Positions 61,848 to 64,000 of a stretch of 64,000 nt of DNA are shown in pieces. The notes below the pieces were generated by a model. The model searched no databases. It was not told the origin of the DNA and was given only the letters and a program-made list of their open reading frames with translations. Origin of the DNA: Gordonia sp. 'Campus' (GTDB lineage: Bacteria > Actinomycetota > Actinomycetes > Mycobacteriales > Mycobacteriaceae); contig NZ_JAKOIW010000008.1 in the NCBI RefSeq assembly GCF_022206305.1, forward strand, positions 120,168 to 184,167. The letters run 5' to 3'. Made by a program: the position numbers and the translations under genes. Numbering within the stretch: position 1 is the first letter of the stretch; every line of letters begins with the position of its first letter.

Positions 61848-62042
61848 TCAACGCCGGCGCGTCAGCAGGTACACGCCTGCACCCACGGCGAGAATCGCGA
61901 ACAGGATTGCGAGGAACGTCTGATCGAGCAACACGAGCACCGCGAAGACAGCGATACCCGGCGACACCGCGACCAGACTCATCACGGGGTGTTGCCGGAC
62001 TACCTCCGACACGGCTCTGCTCTTGTCCCGATCGATTGCCAT
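61848..62042 (-). CDS. Small two-helix membrane protein
   Basis: 64 residues from ATG 62042, with GGAGG six bases upstream; an upstream in-frame ATG is less likely. After a polar start (MAIDRDKSRAVSEVVRQHP) it has two hydrophobic segments (VMSLVAVSPGIAVFAVLVLL and FLAILFAILAVGAGVYLL) and ends in basic LLTRRR, a topology with both ends inside. Function unknown; such proteins are common in the group. It lies between the S4 gene and the large exported protein, all on the minus strand. The roughly 200 bases between it and the S4 gene show nothing supported. Confidence 0.75.
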   Translation of the reverse strand: MAIDRDKSRAVSEVVRQHPVMSLVAVSPGIAVFAVLVLLDQTFLAILFAILAVGAGVYLLTRRR

Positions 62043-62186
62043 ACCGGCCTCCCGTGTTGTCATGAAGATCTGGGTTCGACTGCCCCGGCGGATGGATGAC
62101 ACCCGAGATCGTGCGTCCAGGGTAGTCGCGGCGCGGCGACCGCGAGGTGGGTCGCGAACGTCCGGCTGCAGCGGGGACTGGACGAC

Positions 62187-62218
62187 GCCCCGGCACGGCT
62201 CGTGGCCAGTGCCGGGGC
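62187..62218. terminator. Hairpin terminator after the large exported protein gene
   Basis: GCCCCGGCAC-n12-GTGCCGGGGC: perfect 10-bp arms, about 40 bases past the stop codon of the minus-strand gene that ends at 62258. Confidence 0.6.
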
Positions 62219-62257
62219 GCCGGTCTGGGGGCGGCGCCCGCAGTGAGGCCGCCGCAG

Positions 62258-63988
62258 TCAGGCCGCCGCGGCTGGGGAGTCGCTCGAATCCGCACCGGCG
62301 GAATCGGTATCGGAGCCGTCGGAATCGGCGGGGGAATCGGCATCGGCGGTCGACACGTCGTCGGTGCCGGCGTCACTGTCCGTGCTCCCGGTGTCTGCGC
62401 TGTCGTCGGTGTCTGCGCTGCCGTCGCCGTCTGCGCTGTCGTCGGTGTCTGCGCCGCCGCCGGAGTCGACGACCCCGCCCGTCGCATCGTCGGAGTCGGG
62501 GGTCTCCGCCGGGAGGCGATGCTTGCCGACGTAGCTGTCCTCGGCGGCGCGATGCTTGCCGACATAGCTCTCCGCAGAGTCGCCGCCGACGTCCTCGGTG
62601 GCGACGAACGCGTCGATGGCGGACAGCTGCTCGCCCGGCGCACCAGCCCTGTCGGACAGTTGGTTCCGGGCGCCAGTGTCGATCGGACGGGTCGCGGGCA
62701 GCCCGAACGGCAACTCGTACGACGGGATCCGCAGGACGGGGATGAGCTCGCCCGTGTCGAGTTGTCCGAGCTCGATGACGGGCCGGCCCAGCCGGTTCGG
62801 GCGGAGCTCACCGTTGACCTCGACGAGCGGGCGGAAGGTGACCGTCGAACCCAGCCAGTCGACCGTGATCGGACCGGTGAACCCGTAGTCACTCGTCAGC
62901 CGGAGGAAGTTGCCGCTGAACAGGTCGTGATCACCGCCGATGCTCAGGCGGGCGAAGTCCTTGGACAGCGACATCCAGTCGCCGTCGAAGTCGACACCGG
63001 AGCCGCTGAGGATGCCGGCGAGGAGCCCCTGGAGGACCTCGGACCCGACGCCACCGAGGACGCCTCCGGGATCAGAGATCAGCGCCGTCGGATCGGTGAG
63101 GGCGAACTGGACCTCGCCGTTGGGTTGCCGGAACCGAAAGTCGAAGGTGCCGAGAACATTCGCACATGCGCCGACACCTTCCGCGTAGGCGCTGGTGAGT
63201 CCGCCGTAGCAACCGACACCGGTGACCCCCGGGATCTGCGCACCCGGCACGGGTACGCCGAGCGCCGTCACGTCCAGCGGTCCGGTGTTCCACGCGTGGG
63301 CCATGCCGATCAACGCGAACGATGTCGCCGTCTTGCCGTCGCTGGCACCCGCGGTGGCGATGCTCAGCGGGAGGTAGGAGACGGCGCTCGCGTCGCCACC
63401 CCGGAAGGCCACCGCGAGTTGATAACCGGTGCCCGCCACGGTCGAGGAGCCGCTGGTCGCCGGCGGATCGGTCATCTTCTCCGGCAACTTGATCCCGAGC
63501 CAGCGCACGATATCGCCCAGTGCCGAGCCGGAGAGGGTGTCGAAGACACCCTTCACCGGATCGTAGACGGCGACGGGGACGACCTCGATGCGATCGGGCA
63601 GCACCAGGGCGATCCCCAGCCCGCCGAGTTCGGTACTGGATTGTGTGCAATCGGAGCCCCCGCGGGTGCCTGTCGACACGCAGGACTGGATACGCCACTG
63701 TTCGGCGATGGCGGTGGTCAGCTCTCCGTTGCCGATCTCGGAGACGAGGCTGCCGAGCGGGTTCTTGCTGTCGTATCCGGCGGACCAGTCGCGCAGATCT
63801 TCGAGGATGGACGACGTCGACGCGGCGTCGGCCGTCGCGGGCTCCACCGCCTGGCCCGCGCCGATCGCGGCAACAGTCGCCAGCGCAGCGGCACCGGCGA
63901 CCGCGCGCCCGGTGCGTCGTTGCTTGCGATCCGTGCGTCGCGCGACCTTGTCCGATCGCTGAATACCCTTGCGCCCCACCCTGGTCAT
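62258..63988 (-). CDS. Large exported protein with acidic low-complexity tail
   Basis: 576 residues from ATG 63988 (GGAG about eight bases upstream). The N-terminus is basic (RKGIQRSDKVARRTDRKQRR) before a hydrophobic core (AVAGAAALATVAAIGAG) and AEPATADAAS-like region, so it is probably exported with a long n-region. The mature part is Gly/Ala-rich with cysteines in CVSTGTRGGSDC and VGCYGGL; no enzyme motif is recognised. Near residue 480 are two copies of a YVGKHR segment, then a 90-residue Asp/Ser/Thr/Ala tail ending in PAAAA. Possibly a cell-envelope protein; function unknown. Confidence 0.82.
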   Translation of the reverse strand: MTRVGRKGIQRSDKVARRTDRKQRRTGRAVAGAAALATVAAIGAGQAVEPATADAASTSSILEDLRDWSAGYDSKNPLGSLVSEIGNGELTTAIAEQWRIQSCVSTGTRGGSDCTQSSTELGGLGIALVLPDRIEVVPVAVYDPVKGVFDTLSGSALGDIVRWLGIKLPEKMTDPPATSGSSTVAGTGYQLAVAFRGGDASAVSYLPLSIATAGASDGKTATSFALIGMAHAWNTGPLDVTALGVPVPGAQIPGVTGVGCYGGLTSAYAEGVGACANVLGTFDFRFRQPNGEVQFALTDPTALISDPGGVLGGVGSEVLQGLLAGILSGSGVDFDGDWMSLSKDFARLSIGGDHDLFSGNFLRLTSDYGFTGPITVDWLGSTVTFRPLVEVNGELRPNRLGRPVIELGQLDTGELIPVLRIPSYELPFGLPATRPIDTGARNQLSDRAGAPGEQLSAIDAFVATEDVGGDSAESYVGKHRAAEDSYVGKHRLPAETPDSDDATGGVVDSGGGADTDDSADGDGSADTDDSADTGSTDSDAGTDDVSTADADSPADSDGSDTDSAGADSSDSPAAAA

Positions 63989-64000
63989 ACGTCCCACTCC

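Noticed and set aside
61642..62892. Minus-strand 416-codon frame
   Set aside because: Mostly Ser/Thr/Pro/Arg low-complexity shadow of the exported-protein gene in another frame; its start lies inside that gene.

Overview
The window is very GC-rich, gene-dense actinobacterial DNA. The gene set points to a mycolic-acid-containing member of the Mycobacteriales, most like Gordonia, Rhodococcus or Mycobacterium (genus is inference). The evidence is a WS/DGAT acyltransferase, several FadD and acyl-CoA dehydrogenases, F420-type LLM oxidoreductases, a mycofactocin-type SDR, an NDMA-type alcohol dehydrogenase, DUF3558 lipoproteins, KstR-like operators, and a block collinear with the Mycobacterium tuberculosis CYP51 locus (Rv0762c-Rv0771, recalled from memory). 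I see no rRNA, tRNA, CRISPR array, transposase, integrase or phage gene.

Layout: 1-2.6 kb holds the str operon on the minus strand (rpsL-rpsG-fusA, with fusA cut by the window edge) and its leader. 2.6-9.3 kb holds xthA, a GAF/Fis activator, an HPP-CBS membrane protein, and an aldehyde dehydrogenase/NDMA-type alcohol dehydrogenase pair. 9.3-14.2 kb holds a minus-strand acyl-CoA dehydrogenase operon with its TetR gene and a perfect palindromic operator, then a thioesterase. 14.3-20.8 kb holds a small exported protein, an acyl-CoA ligase plus LLM oxidoreductase pair behind a KstR-like site, a mycofactocin-type SDR, a phosphotransferase and an epimerase-like protein.

20.8-32.8 kb is the most interesting region. 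An eight-gene minus-strand operon (TetR, CYP123-like P450, SDR, CYP51, ferredoxin, NTF2-like protein, a 422-residue protein I do not recognise, SDR) is divergent from a five-gene plus-strand operon (aldehyde dehydrogenase, SDR, beta-hydroxyacid dehydrogenase, carboxymuconolactone-decarboxylase-like protein, alpha/beta-hydrolase-domain protein). Most genes overlap by four bases or lie within 12 bases. The best reading is an oxidative pathway for a sterol or terpenoid-like substrate. A palindromic repeat element sits inside the plus-strand operon.

32.9-40.9 kb holds a neutral-lipid style operon (hydrolase, WS/DGAT, FadD, acyltransferase) divergent from a thioesterase, a zinc dehydrogenase and an amidohydrolase, with two KstR-like boxes between. 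40.9-43.6 kb encodes a polar amino-acid ABC transporter whose binding protein and permease are one polypeptide. 43.6-46.2 kb has a long low-content gap, a 33-codon candidate gene with a strong terminator, DUF2277, a quinone reductase and a methyltransferase. 46.2-51.1 kb holds an SDR/hydrolase/flavin-monooxygenase operon facing its TetR gene across a large inverted repeat, and an LLM oxidoreductase. 51.1-54.5 kb is a TPP-riboswitch operon for thiamine-pyrimidine salvage (tenA plus an ABC importer).

54.5-59.3 kb holds an operon of FprB-type ferredoxin reductase, glycosyltransferase, methyltransferase and alpha/alpha-toroid protein, again behind a KstR-like box, facing an acyl-ACP-thioesterase-like gene. 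60.2-64 kb holds two DUF3558 proteins, one apparently fused to an S4 RNA-binding domain, a small membrane protein, and a large exported protein with an acidic low-complexity tail. The common theme is lipid or sterol oxidation with matching redox partners. Four KstR-like boxes at three loci suggest that part of it shares one regulator.
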